This document shows positions 1-7,506 of a stretch of DNA of 64,000 nt, one piece after another. Numbering within the stretch: the first letter of the stretch is position 1; each line of letters begins with the position of its first letter. The notes under the pieces are model-generated. The model was not told the DNA's origin, made no database searches, and was given only the letters and a program-made list of their open reading frames with translations. The stretch is taken from positions 1-64,000 of the forward strand of contig NZ_PYGI01000020.1 of assembly GCF_003014615.1 (NCBI RefSeq). The letters run 5' to 3'. Made by a program: the position numbers and the translations under genes. The DNA is from Marinobacterium halophilum (GTDB lineage: Bacteria > Pseudomonadota > Gammaproteobacteria > Pseudomonadales > Balneatricaceae).

Positions 1-28
1 TATAGTGCTGGTACTTTTTCCTGGCCAT
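1..28 (-). CDS. 5' end of a cassette gene, cut by window edge
   Basis: On the minus strand an ATG at 28 is preceded by a perfect Shine-Dalgarno (GGAGG, about 6 nt away) and opens a frame reading MARKKYQHY before the window ends. It lies just beyond the attC at 96-196 and has the same orientation as the other cassette genes, so it is most likely the next gene in the array. Too little is visible to assign a function. The start assignment rests on the SD and the position. Confidence 0.5.
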
Positions 29-95
29 CTTACACCTCCGCGTCAGGGGTAAACCTAACTATAGAAGGTGTCTACTGTTCGTGGGTAACTCGGAC

Positions 96-196
96 GGCTA
101 ACGCCCTGTTAACAGGCAATAAAATTGTTGGTTAAAATAAGCGACGAAGGAGTAAAAACCAACTGTTTTTTGTCCTTGTTTAACAGCTTGTTAGGC
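96..196 (-). other. attC recombination site
   Basis: On the plus strand the site opens with GGCTAAC (96-102) and closes with GTTAGGC (190-196). These are complementary 7-mers of the RYYYAAC/GTTRRRY type that define attC outer cores. Inside them CTGTTAA and TTAACAG form the second pair of boxes. The site is 101 bp. It belongs to the OsmC cassette, whose stop codon (191-193) lies inside the core, as is usual in cassettes. Confidence 0.85.
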
Positions 197-658
197 TACG
201 ATTTCCGTAACAATTTCAGTTTTTACTGAGTTAGCAATAAAACATTGATCATGTGATTGATGGTGCATTTTTTCAAGTTGCTCCATCGTTGGTTTTTTAT
301 CCCCCGAAAACTGAACATGTGGTCTAAGTGTAACTTTAGTCATTGAAATTTTACCATCGCTATCTTTCTCCATAATACCTACAGCATCGTCTATATATGA
401 ATCTACAACATATCTTCTTTTTGCTGCAATTGATAAGAAGAACAACATGTGGCAACTAGAAAGAGACGCAACAAATGCTTCTTCCGGGTCTACATTTGCT
501 TCAACGGAATAAGGTAAAGGAACTACGTGAGGTGAAGAAGAGGCTTGAACGGTTACACCACCATCAAAAATCCATTCATGCCCTCGGCTATATTTGTTAT
601 CAACATAACTTTCATTGCTATCTCTAACCCAATTTATTTTGGCAAAATACTCTGACAT
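191..658 (-). CDS. OsmC family protein (cassette-borne)
   Basis: The 155-residue product has the OsmC/Ohr-type layout. The segment EANVDPEEAFVASLSSCH carries the first conserved cysteine (about residue 69) and HDQCFIANS the second (about 140). In the family these two cysteines reduce organic or fatty-acid hydroperoxides in the cytoplasm. Length is normal for the family. The gene starts at an ATG, fills one integron cassette, and its stop lies inside the attC core. It has no promoter of its own that I can see. The peroxidase activity is inferred from the family; it could be one of the OsmC-like proteins of unknown substrate. Confidence 0.8.
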   Translation of the reverse strand: MSEYFAKINWVRDSNESYVDNKYSRGHEWIFDGGVTVQASSSPHVVPLPYSVEANVDPEEAFVASLSSCHMLFFLSIAAKRRYVVDSYIDDAVGIMEKDSDGKISMTKVTLRPHVQFSGDKKPTMEQLEKMHHQSHDQCFIANSVKTEIVTEIVA

Positions 659-680
659 TTGAACTCCGTGTATGAAAGTA

Positions 681-780
681 GCCTAACGCTGAATGTTAAG
701 CGGCGCCTGCGGAGCGCAGCGTAGTAGGCGTCCGGCGGACGGCCGCCAGGCCGGTAGCGAACTTGAACGATTGGTTATAC
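681..780 (-). other. attC recombination site
   Basis: Outer cores GCCTAAC (681-687) and GTTATAC (774-780) bound a 100-bp GC-rich imperfect palindrome that contains the motif CGGAGCGCAGCG. Seen from the cassette strand the sites are GTATAAC and GTTAGGC, the usual order at the end of a cassette. It terminates the cassette of the membrane protein at 787-1062. Confidence 0.8.
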
Positions 781-786
781 ATGAGG

Positions 787-1062
787 CTACCACCCCCACC
801 AGTGCCAAACTTTGGCGATACCGCGCCAGACACCCCCGAGAATAGACGGAAACAGTTTCGGTAGCAGCAACGCCAACACAGCAAAAATCAAGATACAGGA
901 AATGAGGTAACGACTGCTGAGAAAGCCATCCCAGTAGACCGCCAACTCCAAATTGACCCAGAGCCAAACGAATACTGCGGTTGGGATAGAGAAAAACAGT
1001 GATGCAAAAAGGCTAATCAACCTTGTTTCAATCGGCCCACCTTGGCCGCGATTCCTTGCCAT
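787..1062 (-). CDS. small two-helix membrane protein of a cassette
   Basis: The 91-residue protein has a basic N-terminus (MARNRGQGG) and two hydrophobic stretches, at about residues 15-40 and 48-75. It ends in a Trp-rich tail (KVWHWWGW). I recognise no family. It is probably an inner-membrane protein with both ends on the same side. The gene lies directly upstream of the attC at 681-780 in cassette orientation, and an ATG start is present. Small unknown membrane proteins are frequent in integron cassettes; no function is claimed. Confidence 0.6.
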   Translation of the reverse strand: MARNRGQGGPIETRLISLFASLFFSIPTAVFVWLWVNLELAVYWDGFLSSRYLISCILIFAVLALLLPKLFPSILGGVWRGIAKVWHWWGW

Positions 1063-1082
1063 GATCTACGAACATTCCTTGT

Positions 1083-1100
1083 GTATAACAGTCTATTTAT
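1083..1100 (-). other. lone attC-like core, rest of site missing
   Basis: The 34 bp between two cassette genes hold only GTATAAC (1083-1089) followed by AGTCTATTTAT. The complementary second core and the palindrome of a full attC are absent. Nearly the same word (ATAACAGTCTATTAAT) opens the attC-like site at 5183. I read this as a truncated attC, which would leave the genes at 787-1062 and 1097-1825 fused in one mobile unit. Confidence 0.4.
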
Positions 1101-1825
1101 ATTGCTGACTCAATTTTAGCGGGAAAGATATAACCCTTGGTAGTCAGTATACAATTAACTCCTGGACGAGAAGATAAGTCATACTTCGGGATATTGTTGC
1201 TCAATGAATAAGTATCATCGATACCTACTTCGTCCAAGAAACCAACTAGCTCAGTATTATTACTAAATTCATGGACGATCGCATTGGACATATTATAAAC
1301 AAACTTATAGATATCAAAGCCCAATTCAACAACAACACCATCACATTTTAAGTGAGCAGTTTTACAAAAAGCATCAAGATGCCCAATGACTTCAAAGCAA
1401 TCGCAAATATCAGTAATCCCATCAAGTTCTTTGTCTAAGAATCTCTTCTTACTCGCATGCTGAGGGTGTCCTTCAGGTCTGGTATTGGTTTCAATAAGGT
1501 TTTTAAGACACTTTGCCCAAAAGCTAATTGGAACAATGACATACTCCGCATGATATAGCGAAACTTCTGGTTGCAGAGAAACATAAGCACGAACTTCCTC
1601 TACATCATCTACGTGGTGCATGTAGTTTCTCATTACCCTCAGAACACGAAATTCTGGGTACTTTGACAGGTTAACATCAAAGTTATTTCGCAATTTATCC
1701 GCGATCGAGTGTAGCTGTGTGAGGTAAGTTGATAGAGTGTTGATATCACGCTCATCTCTATTTCTCATATCCAACAACTCATGCTGACTATGAAAATATT
1801 TTTTTAACGTAAGTGAAATGTTCAT
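1097..1825 (-). CDS. unknown cassette protein, HEPN-like motif
   Basis: The 242-residue soluble protein matches no family I recognise. The N-terminal part is rich in charged and Leu residues and looks helical. It contains RVMRNYMHHVDD (about residues 63-74), whose RNYMHH fits the R-x4-H signature of HEPN ribonucleases. That is a short motif and weak on its own. The C-terminal third looks more mixed alpha/beta. Codon use is AT-rich compared with the chromosome beyond 5.6 kb, as expected for a cassette. It lacks a complete attC after its stop. Confidence 0.55.
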   Translation of the reverse strand: MNISLTLKKYFHSQHELLDMRNRDERDINTLSTYLTQLHSIADKLRNNFDVNLSKYPEFRVLRVMRNYMHHVDDVEEVRAYVSLQPEVSLYHAEYVIVPISFWAKCLKNLIETNTRPEGHPQHASKKRFLDKELDGITDICDCFEVIGHLDAFCKTAHLKCDGVVVELGFDIYKFVYNMSNAIVHEFSNNTELVGFLDEVGIDDTYSLSNNIPKYDLSSRPGVNCILTTKGYIFPAKIESAI

Positions 1826-1848
1826 GGCTTCTCTTTACTCATATAACA

Positions 1849-1936
1849 ATATAACGCCCGCATTTGGGGCCGTAGTGAAGCGCAGCGGAACGAAGGTCCC
1901 AGCCCCGTAGGGGCGAACAACATGCGCTTGTTAGTT
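1849..1936 (-). other. attC recombination site
   Basis: Outer cores ATATAAC (1849-1855) and GTTAGTT (1930-1936) flank an 88-bp imperfect palindrome. The inner arms CGCCCGCAT and ATGCGCTTG pair, and the centre is GC-rich (GGGGC/GCCCC). It ends the cassette of the gene at 1939-2304. Confidence 0.8.
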
Positions 1937-1938
1937 GC

Positions 1939-2304
1939 TTACTTCACATAGCAAAGATTTCCGTCAACGAAGCCTACGGCGAACGCCTTTGCTTTCCTGA
2001 GCTTAGATACATTGGAAGCATCAGATTTCAGATAACCCTGTGCCATGGCAATAAGATTGCTTTGCGTTTCCTCCCAAGAATCACCCAATAGCGAAGTAGA
2101 AACAGAGATTGTACGATTCTGGGGTACCCAATCTTCATTACAGGCCCAATCTTCATCTTCCCGATCGAATTCATTTGACCCTACTATCTCAATCTTGAAA
2201 GGTGATTCATAGATGTTGAGGTTAAAGGCGATAATATTATCTGGAATCTCTCCATTTAATTGTCCATCAAGCCAACCAATAAAATCTTCCTCACCTTGAA
2301 TCAT
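1939..2304 (-). CDS. small acidic cassette protein, unknown
   Basis: The 121-residue acidic protein has an unusual central run rich in Asp, Glu and Trp (FDREDEDWACNEDWVPQNR) and a C-terminal helix plus strand (AKAFAVGFVDGNLCYVK). A TTG 21 nt upstream also opens the frame, but it lies within the neighbouring attC core. The ATG at 2304 has a GAGAG-type SD about 8 nt upstream and is preferred. Small acidic proteins of this size are sometimes immunity or antitoxin proteins, but nothing here proves that. No family recognised. Confidence 0.55.
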   Translation of the reverse strand: MIQGEEDFIGWLDGQLNGEIPDNIIAFNLNIYESPFKIEIVGSNEFDREDEDWACNEDWVPQNRTISVSTSLLGDSWEETQSNLIAMAQGYLKSDASNVSKLRKAKAFAVGFVDGNLCYVK

Positions 2305-2323
2305 GCTCAAGTCTCTCTTTGGC

Positions 2324-2395
2324 AACTAACGCTTGCAGTTGCGGCAGGTACGGAGCGCAGCGTAGTGCCTGTCCGACAACCTGCACTTGTTACAG
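2324..2395 (-). other. attC recombination site
   Basis: Cores AACTAAC (2324-2330) and GTTACAG (2389-2395) bound a 72-bp palindrome with arms TTGCAGTTG/CAACCTGCA and the central CGGAGCGCAGCG that is also seen in the site at 681-780. It terminates the cassette of the gene at 2390-3124, whose stop overlaps the core. Confidence 0.8.
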
Positions 2396-3124
2396 GGCGC
2401 TGCCCGAAAGTTCATATTTTTTTGTTCCAAGCTCAGCATCTGGCAAGTGAAGAAAGCAGCCAATGTAAGCCAAGTGTCTCTTTGCGTCGCGTCCAATCAT
2501 GCCTATCGTGTAAAGCCTCGCGATAGCTCGTGCCAAACGTTCAAGCCGAGCAACAACCTCATTGTTGATTTCCAAGCGAATTCGGTTGCTGGCGGGATTT
2601 TCTTCAATCTCAGCCAGTAACTCCTTGCGAGCTAAAAGGATCTCAGTTTCTAGGCGTTGCCATGCAGTATCAGGGTCGTCAGTCTGTACTTGACGGCCTA
2701 CGATTACGTCCAAGTTGTAATACCGTGCCGCTTGCCCGAAGTCACTAAGCACACCGATAAAAGAGAGAAGCCTCTCTGAATTTAAGTATTCAATATCGTC
2801 CTGTGCTACTGGGATATTATCAACGTAATCATCTAGAAAGCATTCCGTGCGAACTTTTTCGAGCAGATGCCTGAGATCATGCCCATTTCGCCCCGATGGA
2901 AAGGCCTTGTCAGTCGGGAAGCAGCCATGTTTCTCTAGCCAGCGAAAGCATAATGTGACCTTCATAAACCGCTCGAAACCGCTAGCCAACGTCAGTAATG
3001 GTAGGTGGTAGAAATCGTTGCCAGCACCGATGGATTGAAGTTGGCCAAAGCCTGCTTTAATCAACCTAACTGCATTTAGCAACTCCTGGCTTAGAGCTAG
3101 CGTTCTTTTAATTTCAGAGGTCAT
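2390..3124 (-). CDS. unknown helical cassette protein
   Basis: The 244-residue protein looks largely alpha-helical. Recognisable stretches are HLPLLTLASGFERFMKVTLC (about 40-59), GHDLRHLLEKV (about 82-92) and a Leu/Arg-rich C-terminal half. The pattern of a lipid- or RNA-facing helix followed by a GHDL turn is reminiscent of HEPN-like or AbiV-like proteins, but I cannot assign a family. It starts at an ATG and is bounded by attC sites on both sides, the upstream one interrupted by the insertion element. Confidence 0.6.
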   Translation of the reverse strand: MTSEIKRTLALSQELLNAVRLIKAGFGQLQSIGAGNDFYHLPLLTLASGFERFMKVTLCFRWLEKHGCFPTDKAFPSGRNGHDLRHLLEKVRTECFLDDYVDNIPVAQDDIEYLNSERLLSFIGVLSDFGQAARYYNLDVIVGRQVQTDDPDTAWQRLETEILLARKELLAEIEENPASNRIRLEINNEVVARLERLARAIARLYTIGMIGRDAKRHLAYIGCFLHLPDAELGTKKYELSGSAL

Positions 3125-3200
3125 TATTTAGCCCTGTAACGCCGCGCTCTGCGGAAATTTAGGAGCGCCAGCGAGCAAATTTTCCGTAGCAGCGCCTTGT

Positions 3201-4356
<1,156 letters not shown>

Positions 4357-4357
4357 A

Positions 4358-4369
4358 AATTTAACTGGA
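4358..4369 (+). repeat. right subterminal inverted repeat
   Basis: AATTTAACTGGA begins 2 nt after the transposase stop and is the partner of the repeat at 3221-3232. It lies about 12 bp inside the right junction. Confidence 0.6.
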
Positions 4370-4389
4370 CACCACAGTCACTTGTTATA

Positions 4390-5169
4390 TCACGGCTTAC
4401 GATATGAGCTTAAATTGACCTCTTTATAGTTTTTCCTTAAAAAGTCTGTTAGCTCTAAATATGCTGCTACAAAATCCGAATTTAATTTGCCTATGCTATC
4501 GATTAATAAAGTAACCACATCATATGGAAGATGTATTTTTTCCATATGGATATTCATTCGCTCAGTAGCCTGGCTGAAATTGGCTTGGTGACGACCTTCT
4601 ACTTCTGAATATCCAGATATTACATTCCAAAGGTTGAAGTAGGCTTGAATAAAGTTATTAAATTTTTGATTAAGCTCCGGATCATTCAAGGGGTATAGAT
4701 GAGGATTATCTATAGTTAAAGCCTCAAACATATCCCCAACCAAACTAAAATCAAGGTTTATTGATGATGGAAGGTTGTGAGTAAGAGATTGCAGTCGTGT
4801 AAACGGAACAAACTCCATGAACAGATTGATAAAATTTATATCACGCAACCGCTCCTTTGGGTGTTCAAATTGTGATGCTACCAAGTATTCATGTGATTGT
4901 TTAATTTCTAGAAGCCTATTTACAGGATATGCCTCTGTATTTTGATCAACTTCGATATGATGATTGGCACATAATAAAATTAAATTTTCGTAAGAGTCTC
5001 GGTCGCCCCCTAATACGTCTCTACCTCTGGGCCCATCGACGCTTCTCCCTATCACATGCGCCATTTGCCCAATGTGCACTTCGTTTTCAAAAAGCCCTTT
5101 TTTGCAGATGTTACATCTACCAGCGGATAAGCCGTATAATTTTTTTACCTCAGGGTTAGATATACTCAA
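4390..5169 (-). CDS. HNH endonuclease-like cassette protein
   Basis: The 259-residue protein has an N-terminal HNH zinc-finger nuclease domain. AGRCNICKKGL gives the first Cys pair, AHVIGRS the catalytic-strand His, and ENLILLCANHHIEVD (about residues 61-75) the Asn/His part. About 150 further residues are helical and unlike any family I know; they may be a sensing or partner domain. Translation appears to start at a TTG at 5169, which has an AAGGAG SD 5 nt upstream. The stop lies in the attC core split by the insertion element. A defence role is plausible for an HNH cassette but is inference. Confidence 0.75.
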   Translation of the reverse strand: MSISNPEVKKLYGLSAGRCNICKKGLFENEVHIGQMAHVIGRSVDGPRGRDVLGGDRDSYENLILLCANHHIEVDQNTEAYPVNRLLEIKQSHEYLVASQFEHPKERLRDINFINLFMEFVPFTRLQSLTHNLPSSINLDFSLVGDMFEALTIDNPHLYPLNDPELNQKFNNFIQAYFNLWNVISGYSEVEGRHQANFSQATERMNIHMEKIHLPYDVVTLLIDSIGKLNSDFVAAYLELTDFLRKNYKEVNLSSYRKP

Positions 5170-5182
5170 TGTGACTCCTTAG

Positions 5183-5256
5183 ATATAACAGTCTATTAAT
5201 GAGGTCTGCTACCTCATAATAATTATTATCGGGTATGCCTTATAATTCTGTTAGCG
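5183..5256 (-). other. attC-like site at the right end of the array
   Basis: ATATAAC (5183-5189) and GTTAGCG (5250-5256) enclose a 74-bp segment in which TAACAG pairs with CTGTTA. An inner hairpin is formed by TGAGGT and ACCTCA. It is less GC-rich than the other attC sites and the right core departs from consensus. It could instead be the remnant of an attI. Confidence 0.45.
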
Positions 5257-5630
5257 TCGTCATAAAACCAATATAAACAGCAAGTTACAGATAACCCACC
5301 TGAGCAAAAAGGTATTTTTCTCGATACTAATCCAACTAACGGGTATTTGCTCTTTGGGTATACTGATGACCGCTTTTTGTACAGGCCAAGCAACCTCAGC
5401 GCATTGAAAATGCGCAGGCGTTGAGCAAACCCCATCAGGCATGTCGAAGGGTAATAGCTTGAAAGTATTGTATTTTTAGACAACGTCGCCATTCCCCTTC
5501 CCTTGAAAATGCGTAAACGTACATGTGTGCTTGGCCATGTGTGTGGTATTACACAGCCTGAATCCATTAAGGGTTAATCCTGACCGATTCCCGTCTATTT
5601 TTCCAGACACCGATGGTCGTATTTAGGTAT
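5257..5630. other. 374 bp between cassette array and steroid operon, no firm gene
   Basis: Two overlapping minus-strand frames exist: 113 codons ending at 5226, and 60 codons at 5260-5442 ending in the hydrophobic LLFILVL. Neither has an SD or resembles a known protein. The 60-codon frame ends close to the attC-like core, as a cassette gene would, and may be a decayed cassette. No integrase fragment is visible. This is where an integrase and attI would be expected. Confidence 0.4.
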
Positions 5631-5658
5631 GAAAAAGCCGGTAGGGTCACCGGCTTTC
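5631..5658 (-). terminator. Rho-independent terminator of the isomerase operon
   Basis: Read on the minus strand, GAAAGCCGGT-gaccct-ACCGGCTTTTTC forms a stem followed by five T. It begins 6 nt after the stop of the gene at 5665-6108. Confidence 0.85.
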
Positions 5659-5664
5659 TGGCTT

Positions 5665-6108
5665 TCAATCAGTTGCGGGCTGTGCCACTTCCATCAATCG
5701 CTCAAACCGTGTTGCCACAATCATCCACTCACCTTCAATGCAGCGGTAACGGTCGTGATATTGGCCGCTCAGTTGCATTGTTGCGCCGGTGTCGGCGTCC
5801 AGGTTGAAGTAGAACAGTGCCCAGCGGGCGGTGGCGTTGTGGTCGTCGGTCAGTTCGATTTCGGGGTTGCTGCTGTGGTGCAGGTCTTTTACCCGCTCGT
5901 GGCAGGCCAGTTGCTGATACAGCGCGATGAAACTGTCGCGGTCGCTGAAGGTGCCGATGGGGCCGTAGTCGATGTGGATCTCGCCGCTGGCGAAGCAGTC
6001 GCGGATGCGCGCTACGTCTTTGCTGTCGCAGGCGTTGAGGTAGCGGTGCTTAAGCTGGCGAATGGCTTCCAGCGCTTCAAGGCGGGCGAGGCGTTGTTCT
6101 ACCGTCAT
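5665..6108 (-). CDS. SnoaL-like (NTF2-fold) protein, possible steroid dehydratase
   Basis: The 147-residue protein has a SnoaL_4-type NTF2 fold. It opens with an amphipathic helix (MTVEQRLARLEALEAIRQLKHRYLNACDSKD), followed by HIDYGPIGTFSDRDSF and a beta-rich half with DLHHSSNPEIEL (His about residue 83). The Tyr/Asp/His set is like that of bile-acid 7alpha-dehydratase BaiE, a member of the same fold. Its ATG overlaps the isomerase stop by 4 nt, so the two are translationally coupled. In this steroid context a hydroxysteroid dehydratase is the best guess; a polyketide-type cyclase is less likely. Substrate unknown. Confidence 0.65.
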   Translation of the reverse strand: MTVEQRLARLEALEAIRQLKHRYLNACDSKDVARIRDCFASGEIHIDYGPIGTFSDRDSFIALYQQLACHERVKDLHHSSNPEIELTDDHNATARWALFYFNLDADTGATMQLSGQYHDRYRCIEGEWMIVATRFERLMEVAQPATD

Positions 6109-6491
6109 GCACTGGCCCCCGGAATGTAGTTGAGTTCACCCCAGTAGGCTTTCATCGAGCGGATGCGGCCGTCGGCGTCAAACTCCATCACGTCGATCAC
6201 TTCGATGTGGCAGGGCTGCTCGCCCAGTACGTCAACCCGAAACGGCATGGCTCCGCAGCCGTTGTCGGTGGCGCGTATCGGCCCTTCCAGGGTAGCGCGC
6301 ACGTCCATTGCGCCCATGCCGTCGCGGTAGAAGCGTGCGATGGCGTCGATGCCTTCATGCGGCGGCTGGCCGACAGGGTCTTCTACAACGGCATTGTCGG
6401 CGTAAAGGGCGAGTATGCCTTCCACATCACCGGCATCCACCAGCGCGATGTAGCGGGTCATAAGGTCGCGAACCTGTTGTGCGTTAATCAT
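6105..6491 (-). CDS. Delta5-3-ketosteroid isomerase (KSI)
   Basis: The 128-residue NTF2-fold enzyme moves the C5 double bond of 3-ketosteroids to C4. The sequence shows the classical catalytic set at the classical numbers: Tyr14 (LMTRYIA), Asp38 (VVEDPVG) and a third acid near 100 (EVIDVME). Length matches the Comamonas enzyme of about 125 residues. The start is supported by an AAGGA SD. An A-rich leader (6501-6513) precedes the SD. It is the clearest single marker that this region handles steroids. It overlaps the SnoaL-like gene downstream. Confidence 0.92.
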   Translation of the reverse strand: MINAQQVRDLMTRYIALVDAGDVEGILALYADNAVVEDPVGQPPHEGIDAIARFYRDGMGAMDVRATLEGPIRATDNGCGAMPFRVDVLGEQPCHIEVIDVMEFDADGRIRSMKAYWGELNYIPGASA

Positions 6492-6500
6492 GGTGTGTCC

Positions 6501-6513
6501 TTTTTATTGTTAT
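6501..6513 (-). promoter_or_regulatory. A-rich AAnAAnAA leader of the isomerase gene
   Basis: The sense strand reads ATAACAATAAAAA directly before the SD. It fits the AAnAAnAA motif bound by Hfq with Crc in pseudomonads. Confidence 0.5.
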
Positions 6514-6528
6514 GCGCGTGTTGGGCGG

Positions 6529-7404
6529 TTATTTGACGCGGGCGGGATGCCATTGCTGCGGTGCGCCCAGCATCTTCCGGTAGCTGGGTGGCTGACGGTC
6601 GCCGTCGGTTACGCCGTAGTCCTGCGCCAACTCGGCGCTGATCAGGGTTTTGCCGGAATGTGCGGCGCGTTGCGGGTCGTCCAGCAGCGCCAGAATAACG
6701 TGGCCATTGAACTCGGGAGTCTCGCCGCTTTGCATGATGTCGCCATAGGCATCGGCCCGCGCCACGGCAGCAATGGCCGAACGCTCGGTACGCTGGGGGC
6801 CAAGCCACAGGGAGACGCAGTCGACGCCGGTGCCTTCAAAATCGATGGCCATGTCAGCCGCCATCTTGTCACCACCGGCCTTCTGCGCGCCGTAAGCAGG
6901 GCCGTGCATGTAGCAGACGCCACCATAGGAGGAGGTAAACACCACCAGTCCGGTGCCGGTTTGCAGCAACAGCGGGGCCGCGTAGTAGCTGGCCACGTAG
7001 GAGGAGCGCAGGCCTACGTCGAGCATGGCGGTCATGTCCAGTGGTTTGTCCCAGAAGGGGCCGGGGTCGATCAGGTTTTCATGCAGGGCGATGGCGTTGT
7101 TGACCAGCAGGTCCAGCCGCCCCTGCTCTTCACGCACCTGCTCAAACAGAGCGCGTACCTGGGCGTCATCACTGTGGTCACAGGGTACGGCGATGCCCTG
7201 CCCGCCTGCGGCGGTAATGGCGGCGGCCGTCTCGGCCAGGGTGCCGGGCAGCGGCTGGCCGCACAGTTGCATGTCGCTGCGCGTTGCTGAACGGCCGGTG
7301 ATGTACACCGTCATCCCGGCTGCGCCCAGGGCGATGGCGATGCCCTTGCCGACGCCACGGCTGGCTCCGGTTACAACGGCTACGCGAGGGGGGGTATAGC
7401 TCAT
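6529..7404 (-). CDS. short-chain dehydrogenase/reductase
   Basis: The 291-residue classical-like SDR has the cofactor motif TGASRGVGKGIA (about residues 14-25), a NNAIAL strand in place of NNAG, a catalytic-region SSYGG and the YGAQK active-site Tyr/Lys. The frame is open 23 codons further upstream, but the ATG at 7404 has an AGGAC SD and an A-rich leader just before it, so that start is used. It is longer than most SDRs because of a C-terminal extension (about residues 250-291). It lies 37 nt before the isomerase gene. It probably oxidises or reduces a steroid-ring or side-chain alcohol; the substrate cannot be told. Confidence 0.8.
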   Translation of the reverse strand: MSYTPPRVAVVTGASRGVGKGIAIALGAAGMTVYITGRSATRSDMQLCGQPLPGTLAETAAAITAAGGQGIAVPCDHSDDAQVRALFEQVREEQGRLDLLVNNAIALHENLIDPGPFWDKPLDMTAMLDVGLRSSYVASYYAAPLLLQTGTGLVVFTSSYGGVCYMHGPAYGAQKAGGDKMAADMAIDFEGTGVDCVSLWLGPQRTERSAIAAVARADAYGDIMQSGETPEFNGHVILALLDDPQRAAHSGKTLISAELAQDYGVTDGDRQPPSYRKMLGAPQQWHPARVK

Positions 7405-7414
7405 ATCTGCGTCC

Positions 7415-7428
7415 TTATTGTTATTAAT
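7415..7428 (-). promoter_or_regulatory. A-rich AAnAAnAA leader of the SDR gene
   Basis: Sense-strand ATTAATAACAATAA abuts the AGGAC SD of the SDR gene at 6529-7404. Candidate Hfq/Crc target. Confidence 0.5.
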
Positions 7429-7447
7429 GATGTTCGTGTGCCCATAC

Positions 7448-7485
7448 GTAAAAGGGCCGGAGAGTTCATTCACCGGCCCTTGTTT
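7448..7485 (-). terminator. hairpin between acyl-CoA ligase and SDR genes
   Basis: AAGGGCCGG (7452-7460) pairs perfectly with CCGGCCCTT (7473-7481) over a 12-nt loop. On the minus strand it follows the ligase stop and is trailed by TTTTAC. It may separate the upstream operon from the isomerase operon. Confidence 0.65.
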
Positions 7486-7506
7486 TGCTTAGCTCACACC
7501 TGCGCT

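Noticed and set aside
5226-5567. 113-codon minus-strand frame as an integrase remnant
   Set aside because: No tyrosine-recombinase motif (R-H-R-Y boxes) is visible, there is no SD, and its end lies inside an attC-like site.
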